A stretch of DNA of 64,000 bases, taken from positions 558,001 through 622,000 of the forward strand of contig NZ_FOXK01000002.1 in NCBI RefSeq assembly GCF_900115695.1. The letters are read 5' to 3'. Of the stretch, positions 48,359 to 57,081 are shown one piece after another. The position numbers were made by a program, and so were the translations under genes. Origin of the DNA: Ectopseudomonas toyotomiensis. Lineage in GTDB: Bacteria > Pseudomonadota > Gammaproteobacteria > Pseudomonadales > Pseudomonadaceae. Under the pieces are notes generated by a model that did not search any database, was not told where the DNA came from, and saw only the letters and a program-made list of their open reading frames with translations. Position 1 is the first letter of the stretch. Each line of letters begins with the position of its first letter.

Positions 48359-50290
48359 ATGCGCCTCTGGCAACGCAGTATTCAGTGGCAGTTGATCCTC
48401 AGCATGGGCGCTGCCCTGTTGGCCAGTATTCTAATCGTCGTCGGCATCTACTCGGCGGTGGTCAATCGCCTGACCGAGCGCTACCTGATTGAGGAGGCCT
48501 TGCCGGCGCGGGTGCTGGCGATCCGCAACGACCTGGAGCGGGTGCTGACTGCGCCCATTACCGCCAACGCCTCGATTGCCGAGAACAGCCTGGTACAGGA
48601 CTGGTTGGCCGCTGGCGAGGACGCGGCCCGGCGTGACGAGTTCGCGCGCTATCTGGAGGGCGTGCGCGCCCAGCAGAACGCCATGACCACTTCCATCGTC
48701 GCTCTGGCCAGTGGCAACTACACCACCGGTGAAGGGCTGATGCGCACCCTCGATCGCAGTCAGGCCGAAAACCAGTGGTTCTATCGCCTGGTCGACAGCG
48801 ACCGTGATCGGGTGCTGGAAATCGATATCGACAAGACCACGCGGCTGCCCACGCTGTTCATCAACCAGCGCATCAAGCGCGGTGGCAAGACTCTTGGTGT
48901 TTCCGGCCTGGGCTACAACCTGGCGGACATGTCGAAGATGATCAGCGAATTCCGCTTCGGCGAGCGCGGCCAGGTGTTTCTCATCGACAGCCAGGGCAGC
49001 ATCAAGGTGCACCCGCGTTCGGAGCTGAGTGGCAGTGGCAAGCTCGCCGAACTCTTCGGCGCCGATGCCAGCCGTCAGGTGCTTGCAGGCGATAGCCGGG
49101 CGGTACGTTTCGAGCGCGATGGCGAGACCTATCTCGCCGTGGCGCAGAAGTTCGCCAGTATCGACTGGCTGCTGGTCAGCGAAGTGCCCGAGGTCGAAGT
49201 CTACGCCGAGGCACGGCAGGCGCTACTGATGACCAGCCTGATCGGTGTGGCTGTGGCGCTGTTGTTCCTGGGGCTGGTGGTGCTACTGGCTCGCGGCCTG
49301 GTGCGGCCGATCCGTCAGGTGACTCAGGCGCTAGTGGAGATCGGTGGCGGTGGTGGCGACCTGACGCGGCGCCTGGATGAATCGCGGGCCGATGAGCTGG
49401 GTGACCTGGCGCGGGGTTTCAACCGCTTTCTCGCCAGTCAGCGCGATCTGATCGGCGATGTGCTGGCCACCAGCGAGCGACTGCGTACCGCGGTCGGCCA
49501 GGTGGCGCGGGTGGTGGAGAACACTGCAGGGCGTGCTGTGCAACAGCAGGAAATGACCGACATGGTGGCCACCGCCGTGCACGAAATGGGCCTGACCGTG
49601 CAGGAGATCGCGCGCAACGCCAGCAACGCCGCGCAGTCCTCGCACAGCGCGCGCGACGAGGCGCAGAGTGCGCGTCAGGTGGTGGGCCAGTCCATCGCCC
49701 ATATCGAGCGCATGTCCGCCGATATTGGCAGCGCGGCGGGAGCGGTGACCGAATTGGCCGAGCAGGTCGCGTCGATCGATCAGGTGCTGGCGGTGATTCG
49801 TGGTATTTCCGAGCAGACCAATCTGCTGGCGCTCAACGCGGCCATCGAAGCCGCGCGCGCCGGGGAGATGGGGCGCGGCTTTGCCGTCGTGGCAGACGAG
49901 GTGCGCACCCTGGCCAGCCGCACCCAGGCCTCCACCGACGAGATCCAGCAGATGATTCAACGCCTAAAGCAGGGCGCCGAAACTGCCGTCAGCTCCATGC
50001 ATGCGGGACAATCGGCCACCGGTACCGGCGTCGAATCCAGTCAGCGCACCGGGCAGTCGCTGGGCGCCATCACCGAGCAGGTCGAGCGCATCAGCGACAT
50101 GAACACTCAGGTGGCTGCGGCGACCGAAGAACAGAGTTCGGTGACCGAGGAGATCAACCGCAACGTGCAGGGCATCGCCGACCTGGCGCACGCCACTGCT
50201 GGTGAGGTGCGCGTCTGCCGTGAGGATTGCCAGACCCTGAGCCGCCTGGCCGATGATCTGGCCGGGCAGATGGGCAAATTCAGGCTGTAG
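48359..50290 (+). CDS. Methyl-accepting chemotaxis protein with dCACHE-type sensor
   Basis: The 643-residue chemoreceptor has a helix at about 10-32, a periplasmic domain (about 33-288) and a second helix (about 290-312, [20 protein letters not shown]). HAMP (about 312-366) and a signalling domain with [20 protein letters not shown] and [18 protein letters not shown] follow. The sensor segment [20 protein letters not shown] and the later [16 protein letters not shown] point to a double CACHE domain, which in Pseudomonas often binds amino acids or organic acids; the ligand is undecided. No C-terminal CheR-binding pentapeptide is present. The start is ATG with GGGAG upstream. Confidence 0.9.
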   Translation: MRLWQRSIQWQLILSMGAALLASILIVVGIYSAVVNRLTERYLIEEALPARVLAIRNDLERVLTAPITANASIAENSLVQDWLAAGEDAARRDEFARYLEGVRAQQNAMTTSIVALASGNYTTGEGLMRTLDRSQAENQWFYRLVDSDRDRVLEIDIDKTTRLPTLFINQRIKRGGKTLGVSGLGYNLADMSKMISEFRFGERGQVFLIDSQGSIKVHPRSELSGSGKLAELFGADASRQVLAGDSRAVRFERDGETYLAVAQKFASIDWLLVSEVPEVEVYAEARQALLMTSLIGVAVALLFLGLVVLLARGLVRPIRQVTQALVEIGGGGGDLTRRLDESRADELGDLARGFNRFLASQRDLIGDVLATSERLRTAVGQVARVVENTAGRAVQQQEMTDMVATAVHEMGLTVQEIARNASNAAQSSHSARDEAQSARQVVGQSIAHIERMSADIGSAAGAVTELAEQVASIDQVLAVIRGISEQTNLLALNAAIEAARAGEMGRGFAVVADEVRTLASRTQASTDEIQQMIQRLKQGAETAVSSMHAGQSATGTGVESSQRTGQSLGAITEQVERISDMNTQVAAATEEQSSVTEEINRNVQGIADLAHATAGEVRVCREDCQTLSRLADDLAGQMGKFRL

Positions 50291-50305
50291 TCCTGAGGTC
50301 CGTTC

Positions 50306-51433
50306 TCAGTGATCGGCTGCAACCAGGCGGTTGCGGCCCTCGCGTTTGGCGCGATAGAGCGCACCGTCGACGCGCTTGAAGAAGGCATCGGCGTCGCCGT
50401 CATGACTGCTGCTGAAACAGCCGACGCCCAGACTGGTGGTCAGCTCCAGGCGCTGGCCGGCCAGCATCAGGCCTTCTGTTTCCAGTTCCTGGCGAAAGTG
50501 CTCGGCCAGATCCCACGCCTGGGCCAGGGTGGTGCCCGGCAGCAGTACGCCGAATTCTTCGCCACCCAGACGCAGCAGGGCGTCGGCATCACGGCGAAAC
50601 ACCTTGCGCATGCGTTCGGCGAAGGCGCTCAGGCATGCATCGCCACCGGCGTGGCCGTGTTCGTCGTTGACCTTCTTGAAGAAGTCGATATCCATGAGCA
50701 CCAGTGACAGCGGCTCGCCCTGGCGTACCGCATTGGCCACCAGGCTGGGGAACAGGTTGTTGAACTGATAGCGGTTGCCCAGCTGGGTCAGACTGTCGGT
50801 GCGGCTGAGCAGATCGAGCTGACTCTGCTGCTCCAGCAGCTTCAGCTCCAGATCGAGGGTGGCGCGGTATTCACGGTGATTTCGCCCCAACACCAGAATC
50901 AGATAGCCGAGGTAGAAGGTCAGGGTGATCAGCATCGCATGCTTCTGCTGCCAATTCAGCGCCATCACTGTCAGGCCCGGCAGGTAGAGCAGGGCCAGCG
51001 CCAGCAGGGCGCGGCCGCGGCGCATGGCGAAGTTGAAGGTCATTGCCGTGGCGAAGGCTACCGTGGCCAGGGTAGCGATCATTTCCGAGTCATTGTAGGC
51101 GTCGCTGTACACCGCCAGCGCATGGGCCTGGCCCCAGCACAACGAAGTCAGGAGGATCAGACCCCAGTGACGATCCAGCCAGCACTGCAACTGTTCAGGG
51201 CTGTCGAGGCCATCGGGGCGGTGCAGCAGGCGCGCAGCCAGGAGTACGACGAACACCGTGCAGCCCAGCACGCCGCTGACCATCAGGCTGCCCGGTGCCG
51301 CACTGAATACCCAGGTCAGCAGCCAGGCGAGGACGTAGAAGAAACCTCCCAGGCGCGTACGGATGCGAGTGTCATCCACTTCACGCCACAGGGCGAAGGT
51401 ATTGGGCTGGCGCGGTACTTCGGCGTCGGTCAT
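50306..51433 (-). CDS. Membrane-anchored GGDEF diguanylate cyclase
   Basis: About 375 residues, with a block of five or six hydrophobic helices (about 30-190) resembling MASE-type sensor regions and a GGDEF domain (about 205-370). The active site is GGEEF, and RDAD five residues before it is a likely inhibitory site. DIDFFKKVNDEHGHAGGD and LYRAKREGRNR are also conserved. The start is uncertain: MTDAEVPRQ at 51433 is used, but ATG at 51466 is possible and no start has a strong ribosome site. It converges with the FliA-controlled chemoreceptor gene. Confidence 0.85.
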   Translation of the reverse strand: MTDAEVPRQPNTFALWREVDDTRIRTRLGGFFYVLAWLLTWVFSAAPGSLMVSGVLGCTVFVVLLAARLLHRPDGLDSPEQLQCWLDRHWGLILLTSLCWGQAHALAVYSDAYNDSEMIATLATVAFATAMTFNFAMRRGRALLALALLYLPGLTVMALNWQQKHAMLITLTFYLGYLILVLGRNHREYRATLDLELKLLEQQSQLDLLSRTDSLTQLGNRYQFNNLFPSLVANAVRQGEPLSLVLMDIDFFKKVNDEHGHAGGDACLSAFAERMRKVFRRDADALLRLGGEEFGVLLPGTTLAQAWDLAEHFRQELETEGLMLAGQRLELTTSLGVGCFSSSHDGDADAFFKRVDGALYRAKREGRNRLVAADH

Positions 51434-51665
51434 TTTTGTGATCACAGAATGCTCTCGTGTGAGCATAGCGCTTTTTGATTGCAGCAAGGGTGTCGATTGG
51501 CCAGCATCCTGTGCCTTTCGGTTCTCAACACCTTGTTACCTTTGCCGCCCGTTCGCAGCGAACCCACCGCTCTGTAGGCAGTCAGACCCGAGGCTTTGCT
51601 GTCTCGAACGACTGCAACAAATCCGCCGCACACTGCCCCATCCACCTTCATGCGAGCGCTACGCG

Positions 51666-52601
51666 ATGATGTCCGCAGCCAAGGGGATGCTTGGAAAGCT
51701 TCCTGTTCTGAGTCCATGGAAATGGGCGTTGCTGCTGGGGGCCGTGCTGGCTGCCTACCAGATGAAAGCGATGCACCTGGACGACCGTCTCTATTTCTGG
51801 ATCACGACGTCCTGGCATCAGGATGACTGGGCTAAACGTAGTCTGTGGCTACCGGAGTATCGGGTCGAGGTCGATGCCAAGCCGGTCGTCGGCGTTTCCG
51901 ATAATTTCTCTGGTCTTAGCTATGACGACGACCGCCATCAGATCTGGGCCGTGCTCAACAACCCGGAGCAATTGCTGAGGCTGAGCGTCGATGGCGAGGT
52001 TTTGGGCCGCTATCCCCTGCATGGCTTTCAAGATGTCGAGGGTGTGACCTACCTCGGTGATGACCTGTTGCTTCTGGCCGAGGAACGCAAGCATGCGTTG
52101 GTCGCAGTATCTGTGCCGCACCGTGAGGGTACCTTGCAGCGTGCCGATTATCGCGCACTGACCCTTGGCATCGATCTGAGTGGCAACCAGGGCTTTGAAG
52201 GGCTCGGCTACGACCGGGCTGGCGACCGTCTGTTCGTCGTCAAGGAACACTCACCGCGCAAGCTCTATGAGATTCGTGGTCTCAAACGCAGCCTGCAGGG
52301 CGAGTTCGGCCTTGAAGTGATCGATCGCCAGGACTGGATAGATCACCGGATATTCGCGAGCGATCTATCGTCTGTACATTTCGATGAGCGCACTGGCCAT
52401 CTGGTGTTACTGAGCGACGAATCGCGCTTGCTGATTGAACTGGGCAAAGATGGGCAATTGATCAGCTTCCGTTCCCTGCTTCGAGGTTTCGCAGGGTTGC
52501 GTGGCAGTGTGCCGCAGGCCGAAGGTGTCACCTTCGATGCACAGGGAAATCTTTACCTGGCCAGCGAACCCAATCTCTTCTACCGGCTGCAACGCCAATG
52601 A
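51666..52601 (+). CDS. SdiA-regulated domain (YjiK-like) protein
   Basis: The 311-residue protein has an N-terminal helix (about 16-34, WKWALLLGAVLAAYQMK) and then a beta-propeller-like SdiA-regulated domain. Family segments are NFSGLSYDDDRHQIWAVLNN, FQDVEGVTYLGDDLLLLAEE, NQGFEGLGYDRAGDRLFVVK and AEGVTFDAQGNLYLASEPNL. It is probably anchored in the inner membrane with the propeller in the periplasm. The function of this family is unknown. Either of two adjacent ATGs (51666, 51669) may be the start; the longer frame upstream is unlikely. It converges with the ydcZ-like gene with 4 bp between the stop codons. Confidence 0.85.
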   Translation: MMSAAKGMLGKLPVLSPWKWALLLGAVLAAYQMKAMHLDDRLYFWITTSWHQDDWAKRSLWLPEYRVEVDAKPVVGVSDNFSGLSYDDDRHQIWAVLNNPEQLLRLSVDGEVLGRYPLHGFQDVEGVTYLGDDLLLLAEERKHALVAVSVPHREGTLQRADYRALTLGIDLSGNQGFEGLGYDRAGDRLFVVKEHSPRKLYEIRGLKRSLQGEFGLEVIDRQDWIDHRIFASDLSSVHFDERTGHLVLLSDESRLLIELGKDGQLISFRSLLRGFAGLRGSVPQAEGVTFDAQGNLYLASEPNLFYRLQRQ

Positions 52602-52605
52602 CTTT

Positions 52606-53055
52606 TCACCCCCGGCGGATCAGCCAGATGCCGGCAACGATCAGCAGCAAGCCCGCCACCTTGCTGAAGGTTATCGGCGCTTCACGAAAGCCTGCCCAGC
52701 CGAAATGATCGAGGGTGATGGCCATGGCCAGTTGCCCGGCGATCACCAGCACCATGAACAGCAGCGCGCCCACGCGTGGTCCGGCGAAGGCGGCGGTGGC
52801 GATGAAGAATGCGCCTAGCAGGCCGCCGCTCCAGTGCCACCAGGTCAGCTCCTTGAGTGCACCAAGCCCGGGCATCTCGCGCTGGCTCAGGGTCATCAGC
52901 AACAACGCCAGGCTACCGACGGCAAAGGAGATCAGCGCCGCGGCGAAGACGCTGGACAGATGGCGGGCGAGTTGGCCGTTGATACCGGCCTGCAATGGCA
53001 GTACCGCACCGGCGAGAAAGGGCAGGGCCAGCAGCCAGCCACTGATGTGGTTCAT
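52606..53055 (-). CDS. DMT superfamily transporter, YdcZ/DUF606 family
   Basis: The 149-residue protein has five hydrophobic helices and family patterns LPLQAGINGQLARHLSS, WWHWSGGLLGAFFIATAAFA and LDHFGWAGFREAPITFSKVA. These half-size DMT proteins are usually dimeric membrane exporters of unknown substrate. The start ATG is preceded by CTGGAG. The much longer ORF reaching 53367 overlaps the GNAT gene and is discarded. Confidence 0.88.
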   Translation of the reverse strand: MNHISGWLLALPFLAGAVLPLQAGINGQLARHLSSVFAAALISFAVGSLALLLMTLSQREMPGLGALKELTWWHWSGGLLGAFFIATAAFAGPRVGALLFMVLVIAGQLAMAITLDHFGWAGFREAPITFSKVAGLLLIVAGIWLIRRG

Positions 53056-53093
53056 GGGTAACTCCAGCGAGGAAGGGAGGATGGGGCGAGGCG

Positions 53094-53579
53094 TTACGGC
53101 AGGGCTTTTTCCAGTTGCACCAGCGCCACGCGGCTGCCATTCGGGGCTCGGCGTTCGACGATGCCGACGGTCTGGTAGCCGAGGCGGGTGTAGAGCAGCA
53201 GGCCGCCAGCGTTGGCGTTGAAGCAGGACACCTTCATCAGTGGCGCCTTGTAGCGCTCGTGGGCGATCTGTTCCATCACTTCCACCAAGTGTTGAGCCAC
53301 GCCCTGGCTGCGCGCCCAGGGCGCCACCATCAGGTTGCCAAGGGCACAGAACTCGCTGTGTTGCCATTGGTAGAAGTTGGCGAAACCGGCGACTTTCCCA
53401 TCCAGTTCCACCACGGTGCTTTCGCGCCGTTCAGCGATGGCGGCGGCGAGCTGGCCGACGTTGAGCGGCCAGATGGCCTTGGGGTAGCAGAAGAACAGTT
53501 CATCGATGTTCTGCGGGAAGCCGACCACGTCGCCCAGGTCGGTGGCCGTGGCCGGGCGGTGTTGCAGGTGTGCGTTCAA
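53094..53579 (-). CDS. GNAT family N-acetyltransferase
   Basis: About 161 residues with the GNAT fold: ELDGKVAGFANFY (beta4), CALGNLMVAPWARSQGVAQH (acetyl-CoA motif V/QxxGxG/A variant) and MKVSCFNANAGGLLLYTRLG (motif B). No ATG fits; a TTG at 53577-53579 with AAGGA nine bases upstream is the most likely start, giving NAHLQHRPATATDLGDVVGF as the beginning. The substrate is unknown. It lies after the two DUF4136 genes on the same strand. Confidence 0.75.
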   Translation of the reverse strand: MNAHLQHRPATATDLGDVVGFPQNIDELFFCYPKAIWPLNVGQLAAAIAERRESTVVELDGKVAGFANFYQWQHSEFCALGNLMVAPWARSQGVAQHLVEVMEQIAHERYKAPLMKVSCFNANAGGLLLYTRLGYQTVGIVERRAPNGSRVALVQLEKALP

Positions 53580-53595
53580 GCCGGGTGGTCCTTGT

Positions 53596-54150
53596 TCAGC
53601 GCGGTGGATATTGCGAGAGCACCTGGGTAACGGTTTCGCGGATCGCTCGTTCGCGTTCGGCCGGCGTCGGTGGTTGGCTGCGCATGACCTGCTCACCGCT
53701 GCCGCGCCAGACCAGTTTGCCGTCTTTGGCGTCGTACAGGTCGATCTGCAGGGTCGCGACCTTGTAGTCCACGCGGCGCGTTTCGGTGAAAGCCGGGCCG
53801 CCCCAATAGCCACCCCAATAGCCGCCCCAGCCACCGCCGTACTGGGTGGTGATCTGATCCTGGCGCTCGTCGACGATCAGTACGCTCTGGACTTTCAGGT
53901 CACCGTTGCCGTCGGCTGCCTGGCGCAGGCCGCGTTGGTCGAGTTGTTCGGCGACGGCCTGGCTGATGCGCGCCTCGGTGATATCGCTCTTCAGGCGCGC
54001 ATCATTGGGTTGGTAGGCGAGCTTGTCGTCCATCCAGCTCCAGCTGCGGTAGGCGCCGAAGTCGCGGCTGGGGTCGAAGTCGCGCTCCAGGCTGACGCTG
54101 GCGCAGCCACTCAGCAGCAGGGCCAGGATCAGGTAGGACAGGTTACGCAT
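53596..54150 (-). CDS. DUF4136 lipoprotein
   Basis: The 184-residue protein has a signal peptide with lipobox LLSGC (Cys16) and Ala at +2, predicting the outer membrane. The DUF4136 domain has DFGAYRSWSWMDD at its start, a repeated GGWGGYWGGYWGG tract, and DYKVATLQIDLYDAKDGKLVW RGSGE. The function is unknown. It is a paralogue of the next gene upstream, sharing the YRSWSW and VWxGSGE motifs. Confidence 0.85.
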   Translation of the reverse strand: MRNLSYLILALLLSGCASVSLERDFDPSRDFGAYRSWSWMDDKLAYQPNDARLKSDITEARISQAVAEQLDQRGLRQAADGNGDLKVQSVLIVDERQDQITTQYGGGWGGYWGGYWGGPAFTETRRVDYKVATLQIDLYDAKDGKLVWRGSGEQVMRSQPPTPAERERAIRETVTQVLSQYPPR

Positions 54151-54171
54151 GATGCTCTCCGGGGCAGTCGA

Positions 54172-54753
54172 TCAATAGGGGGGATAGCCGTCCAGCGCGC
54201 TGCGGATGGCCGCGCGCATGGCGTCGGCCTGCGCCGCCCGGTCCTTGCCGGCCACGGCTTCGCCGCTGCCTGACCAGACCACCTGGCGGTCGCGTGGGTC
54301 GATCAGTTCGATGCGCACTACCGCTACTTTCTGTTCGTAGGTGCGCATGATAGGGACACTACCGTAGGCGCCGTAGCGGCGGTCCCAGTGGCTGCCGGTG
54401 CCGTAGTAGCCACCGACGTTGTCCTGATATTGGCGCAGGCGGATTTCCTGGCTGATACGGGCGTTGACCAGCACGTCGCCGGGACCATTGAGTGCCGGAC
54501 GTAGGCCGTACTGGTCGAGGCCGGCGCTGACGCTGTCGGCCAGTTGATCACCGCCTGGCGCACGGCCATCCAGCCAACTCCAGCTGCGGTAGCGGCCGTA
54601 GTCGCGCGGTGCCGCTGGATAGGCGCTGCGGTCGAAGGTCGTCGCCGCGCCAGGCGGTGCTGGTGGCATCGGCAGTGATTCGGCCTGGTACGGGTTCTGG
54701 CTCTGGCAGGCGGCCAGCAGCGGCAGGATGAATATGGCTATGGCGGTGCGCAT
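54172..54753 (-). CDS. DUF4136 lipoprotein, tandem paralogue
   Basis: The 193-residue protein has a signal peptide ending in the lipobox LLAAC and Gln at +2, predicting the outer membrane. It shares [12 protein letters not shown] and [13 protein letters not shown] with its neighbour and ends DGYPPY where the other ends SQYPPR. The start [10 protein letters not shown] follows GGAGACAACC. A proline-rich segment precedes the DUF4136 domain. The two genes are separated by 21 bp. Confidence 0.85.
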   Translation of the reverse strand: MRTAIAIFILPLLAACQSQNPYQAESLPMPPAPPGAATTFDRSAYPAAPRDYGRYRSWSWLDGRAPGGDQLADSVSAGLDQYGLRPALNGPGDVLVNARISQEIRLRQYQDNVGGYYGTGSHWDRRYGAYGSVPIMRTYEQKVAVVRIELIDPRDRQVVWSGSGEAVAGKDRAAQADAMRAAIRSALDGYPPY

Positions 54754-54828
54754 GGTTGTCTCCGTAGTCGCGCGCGACATCCCCGATGGCTTCAGGCTAC
54801 GCCGGACTGCCGGCTTCGTCCAACGCGC

Positions 54829-55578
54829 TCAGCGTGGTCGGCAGATCCAGTGCAGGTAGCGACCCAGGCCGGCGAAGCTGGGGTGGCGGCGGTGCGCCAG
54901 TTCCATTTCCAGCAGGTCGATCAGTTCGGCCTTGGCCTGAAATTGCGGCGGCATGTAATCGTGGAATACGCGTACGCCGCTACGGCTTTCGACCTGCCAG
55001 TAGGCCGCGAGTTGCGTGGCCAGTTCGCGTGGGTCGACCGGTCGCTGTGGGGTCAGGCTCTGTTTCTCGCCGGCGAAGTGTTCCTTGCGCAGCTTGCGAA
55101 AATGGCCCTTGAGCAGGTTGCGGTAGATCAGCGCGTCCTTGTTGTAGAAGGCCAGCGACAGCCAGCCATCTTTGGCCGTCAGTTGGTGCAGCACCGGCAG
55201 GATGGCTGCCGGCTCGGCCAGCCACTCCAGTACGGCGTGGCACAGCACCAGATCGAAGGGCTCTTGCAGTTGGCCGAGCAGTTCCTGCCAGGGCGCCTGG
55301 ATGAACGTGGCGTTCTGGCCTGCTTCTGCAAAACGCTGGCGCGCACCTTCGAGCATGGGTTCGGCAGGCTCGGCCAGGGTAATCTGGTGACCACGCTGGG
55401 CCAGCCACAGGCTCATATGACCCAGGCCGGCACCTACGTCCAATACGCGTAGCGGGCGATCCGGCAGCGCCTCGGCCAAATCGGCCTGCAGCACGGCGAG
55501 GCGGATGGCACCCTTGGCGCCGCCGTAGATCTTCTCGGCGAAGCGGGTCGCGAGTTCGTCGAAGTGGCGGTCGCTCAT
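54829..55578 (-). CDS. cmoM: tRNA 5-carboxymethoxyuridine methyltransferase CmoM
   Basis: The 249-residue SAM methyltransferase resembles E. coli CmoM (formerly SmtA) along its length. It begins DRHFDELATRFAEKIYGGAK, has the SAM loop RVLDVGAGLGHMSLWLA, then FDLVLCHAVLEWLAEP, and near the C-terminus GVRVFHDYMPP. CmoM methylates cmo5U34 to mcmo5U in tRNA wobble position. Its start overlaps the stop of the MazG-like gene as ATGA, so translation is coupled. Confidence 0.9.
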   Translation of the reverse strand: MSDRHFDELATRFAEKIYGGAKGAIRLAVLQADLAEALPDRPLRVLDVGAGLGHMSLWLAQRGHQITLAEPAEPMLEGARQRFAEAGQNATFIQAPWQELLGQLQEPFDLVLCHAVLEWLAEPAAILPVLHQLTAKDGWLSLAFYNKDALIYRNLLKGHFRKLRKEHFAGEKQSLTPQRPVDPRELATQLAAYWQVESRSGVRVFHDYMPPQFQAKAELIDLLEMELAHRRHPSFAGLGRYLHWICRPR

Positions 55579-55880
55579 TTGAGGAAGCGCCGTTCGTTGT
55601 CGGCGAGCTTGTCGAGCACCGCCTGATTCATGTCGATACCCAGTTCACTGCACAGCTGCAGTAGATAGAGCACCACGTCAGCCACTTCCTGGCCGGCATG
55701 GGCGAGCTGTTCGGCAGGCAACTGGCGCGACTGCTCCTCGCTCAGCCACTGGAAGATTTCCACCAGCTCGGCCATCTCTACGCTGGCGGCCATGGCCAGG
55801 TTCTTCGGGCTCTGGTAACGGCGCCAGTCGTTGTGATCGCGAATGGCGTGCATGCGGGCGGTGAGTTCGGCAAGGTTCAT
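55575..55880 (-). CDS. MazG-like nucleotide pyrophosphohydrolase
   Basis: The 101-residue helical protein has the MazG/dCTPase pattern: AASVEMAELVEIFQWLSEEQ and, further on, EVADVVLYLLQLCSELGID, giving the ExxE...ExxD metal site. Such small enzymes hydrolyse dNTPs, often modified dCTP, to monophosphates (house-cleaning). The start MNLAELTARM is preferred over one eight codons upstream. It is followed directly by cmoM. Confidence 0.87.
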   Translation of the reverse strand: MNLAELTARMHAIRDHNDWRRYQSPKNLAMAASVEMAELVEIFQWLSEEQSRQLPAEQLAHAGQEVADVVLYLLQLCSELGIDMNQAVLDKLADNERRFLK

Positions 55881-55956
55881 GGTACGGCTCCGTTCGAGCC
55901 GCATAGCTTCGGCCCGAACGGGGCGCGCTGCAAGTTACCGAGTGCTTTTATCCACT

Positions 55957-56026
55957 TGTAGGATCGGCTTCAGCCGCGATCCATTTCGCGGCTGAAGCGG
56001 AATGCCGCCCAGCCGCTCCTACAGGA
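55957..56026. repeat. REP-like inverted repeats (GGATCGGCTTCAGCCGCGATC family)
   Basis: TTGTAGGATCGGCTTCAGCC begins at 55957. A second hairpin, CGCGGCTGAAGCGG, follows, with AGCCGCTCCTACAGG closing the unit near 56025. It is a relative of the TGTGGGAGGGGCTTTAGCCG family at 1689 and 61118. It fills the gap between the MaoC 3' end and the divergent MazG-like gene. Confidence 0.75.
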
Positions 56027-56034
56027 AGTGGAGA

Positions 56035-56892
56035 TCAGCTTTCCAGCGGCTGCCAGCTACCGGCCATATGCGGCGTGTCGTTCTCGCCGATCAGGCGAAA
56101 CTGGCCGCTCGGGCCAGGCTCGCTGGCTTGCAGGGCCACGTGGGTGGGCAGCAGCACCGGCTTCTGGAAACGCACCTCGACCATGTAGCCGGCCTGTGGC
56201 AGGTGGGCATGCAGGGCCGCCAGGCTGCGCGCCTTGTTCCACAGGCCATGGGCGATGGCGCGCGGGAAGCCGAACAGGCGCGCCGTTGCGGTGTACAGGT
56301 GGATCGGGTTGTAGTCGCCGGCCACACGCGCGTAGCGCCGGCCGGTATCGGCGGGTGCGTCCCAGTCAGCCAGTGGTGTCAGTTCCAGCGGCGGCCGTTC
56401 GGCGCGCAGTGGCGCCTGCCCTTCGAGACGCAGGGCGCGGCAGAGAATGCGGCTGTCACCTTCCCAAAGCAGGCCGAGCTGATCTTCCAAGCGGGTGATC
56501 AGGCTGAAGGTGGCGCCCTTGTCGTGCGGTTGCAGGTCGGTGACCTGCACGCTGATCTGGAACGGCCCCAGCCCACCCAGTGGACGCAGCACACGGATAC
56601 GATTTTCCAGATGCACCAGGCCCAGCAGCGGGAAGGGAAAGCGGCGGTCGGTGAGCAACTTCATCTGCAGGCCGAACGCGAGCACATGCGGATACACCGG
56701 CGGCAGGTACGGGCTGTTTTCGATGGTACACACCTGGCGATAGCGCGCCAGGTGCTGCGGCTCCACCTCAACACGGCAGCGCAGACCGATATTGGGTAAC
56801 TTTCGGCCAGTCACCTTGCGACGCAGGGCTGCGCGCAGGAACAGGCCAGGCAGGGCAGGTGGTGTATCGAGATCGAGCCAGTCGATGGCCAT
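56035..56892 (-). CDS. MaoC-like hydratase/dehydratase (double hot-dog)
   Basis: The 285-residue protein has a degenerate N-terminal hot-dog (about 40-160) and a C-terminal MaoC hot-dog with RVAGDYNPIHLYTATARLFG, the hydratase-2 motif supplying Asp and His. Its length and layout resemble mycobacterial HtdX/Rv0241c, an R-specific 3-hydroxyacyl dehydratase. The neighbours (high-molecular-weight FabG, FadA2-like thiolase) match the mycobacterial cluster. It probably interconverts enoyl and 3-hydroxyacyl thioesters; the carrier (CoA or ACP) is not known. It is divergent from the AraC gene with a palindrome between. Confidence 0.85.
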   Translation of the reverse strand: MAIDWLDLDTPPALPGLFLRAALRRKVTGRKLPNIGLRCRVEVEPQHLARYRQVCTIENSPYLPPVYPHVLAFGLQMKLLTDRRFPFPLLGLVHLENRIRVLRPLGGLGPFQISVQVTDLQPHDKGATFSLITRLEDQLGLLWEGDSRILCRALRLEGQAPLRAERPPLELTPLADWDAPADTGRRYARVAGDYNPIHLYTATARLFGFPRAIAHGLWNKARSLAALHAHLPQAGYMVEVRFQKPVLLPTHVALQASEPGPSGQFRLIGENDTPHMAGSWQPLES

Positions 56893-56948
56893 CGGCGAAC
56901 TCCTTGGCGAATGAATGACAGCAGCTTAACCCTCAGACCCGCGCTGGC

Positions 56949-56987
56949 ATTGGCTGTTCTGCCCAGCGTGTGGGCAGGCTAGCCAAT
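56949..56987. promoter_or_regulatory. Nested symmetric palindrome between the MaoC and AraC genes
   Basis: Outer arms ATTGGCT (56949-56955) and AGCCAAT (56981-56987) enclose inner arms CTGCCCA (56959-56965) and TGGGCAG (56971-56977). Gaps of three bases on each side make the 39-bp element symmetric about 56968. It lies in the divergent promoter region, 57 bp from the MaoC start and 95 bp from the AraC start. Confidence 0.55.
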
Positions 56988-57081
56988 CCGTCTGCGACGT
57001 GGTTTGCGCGCGGCGGCTCGCTGCCCCTAAGATGGCGCCGTTCACGAGTAATGCTCACTAATAAGAAGAACAGCAGGAATC

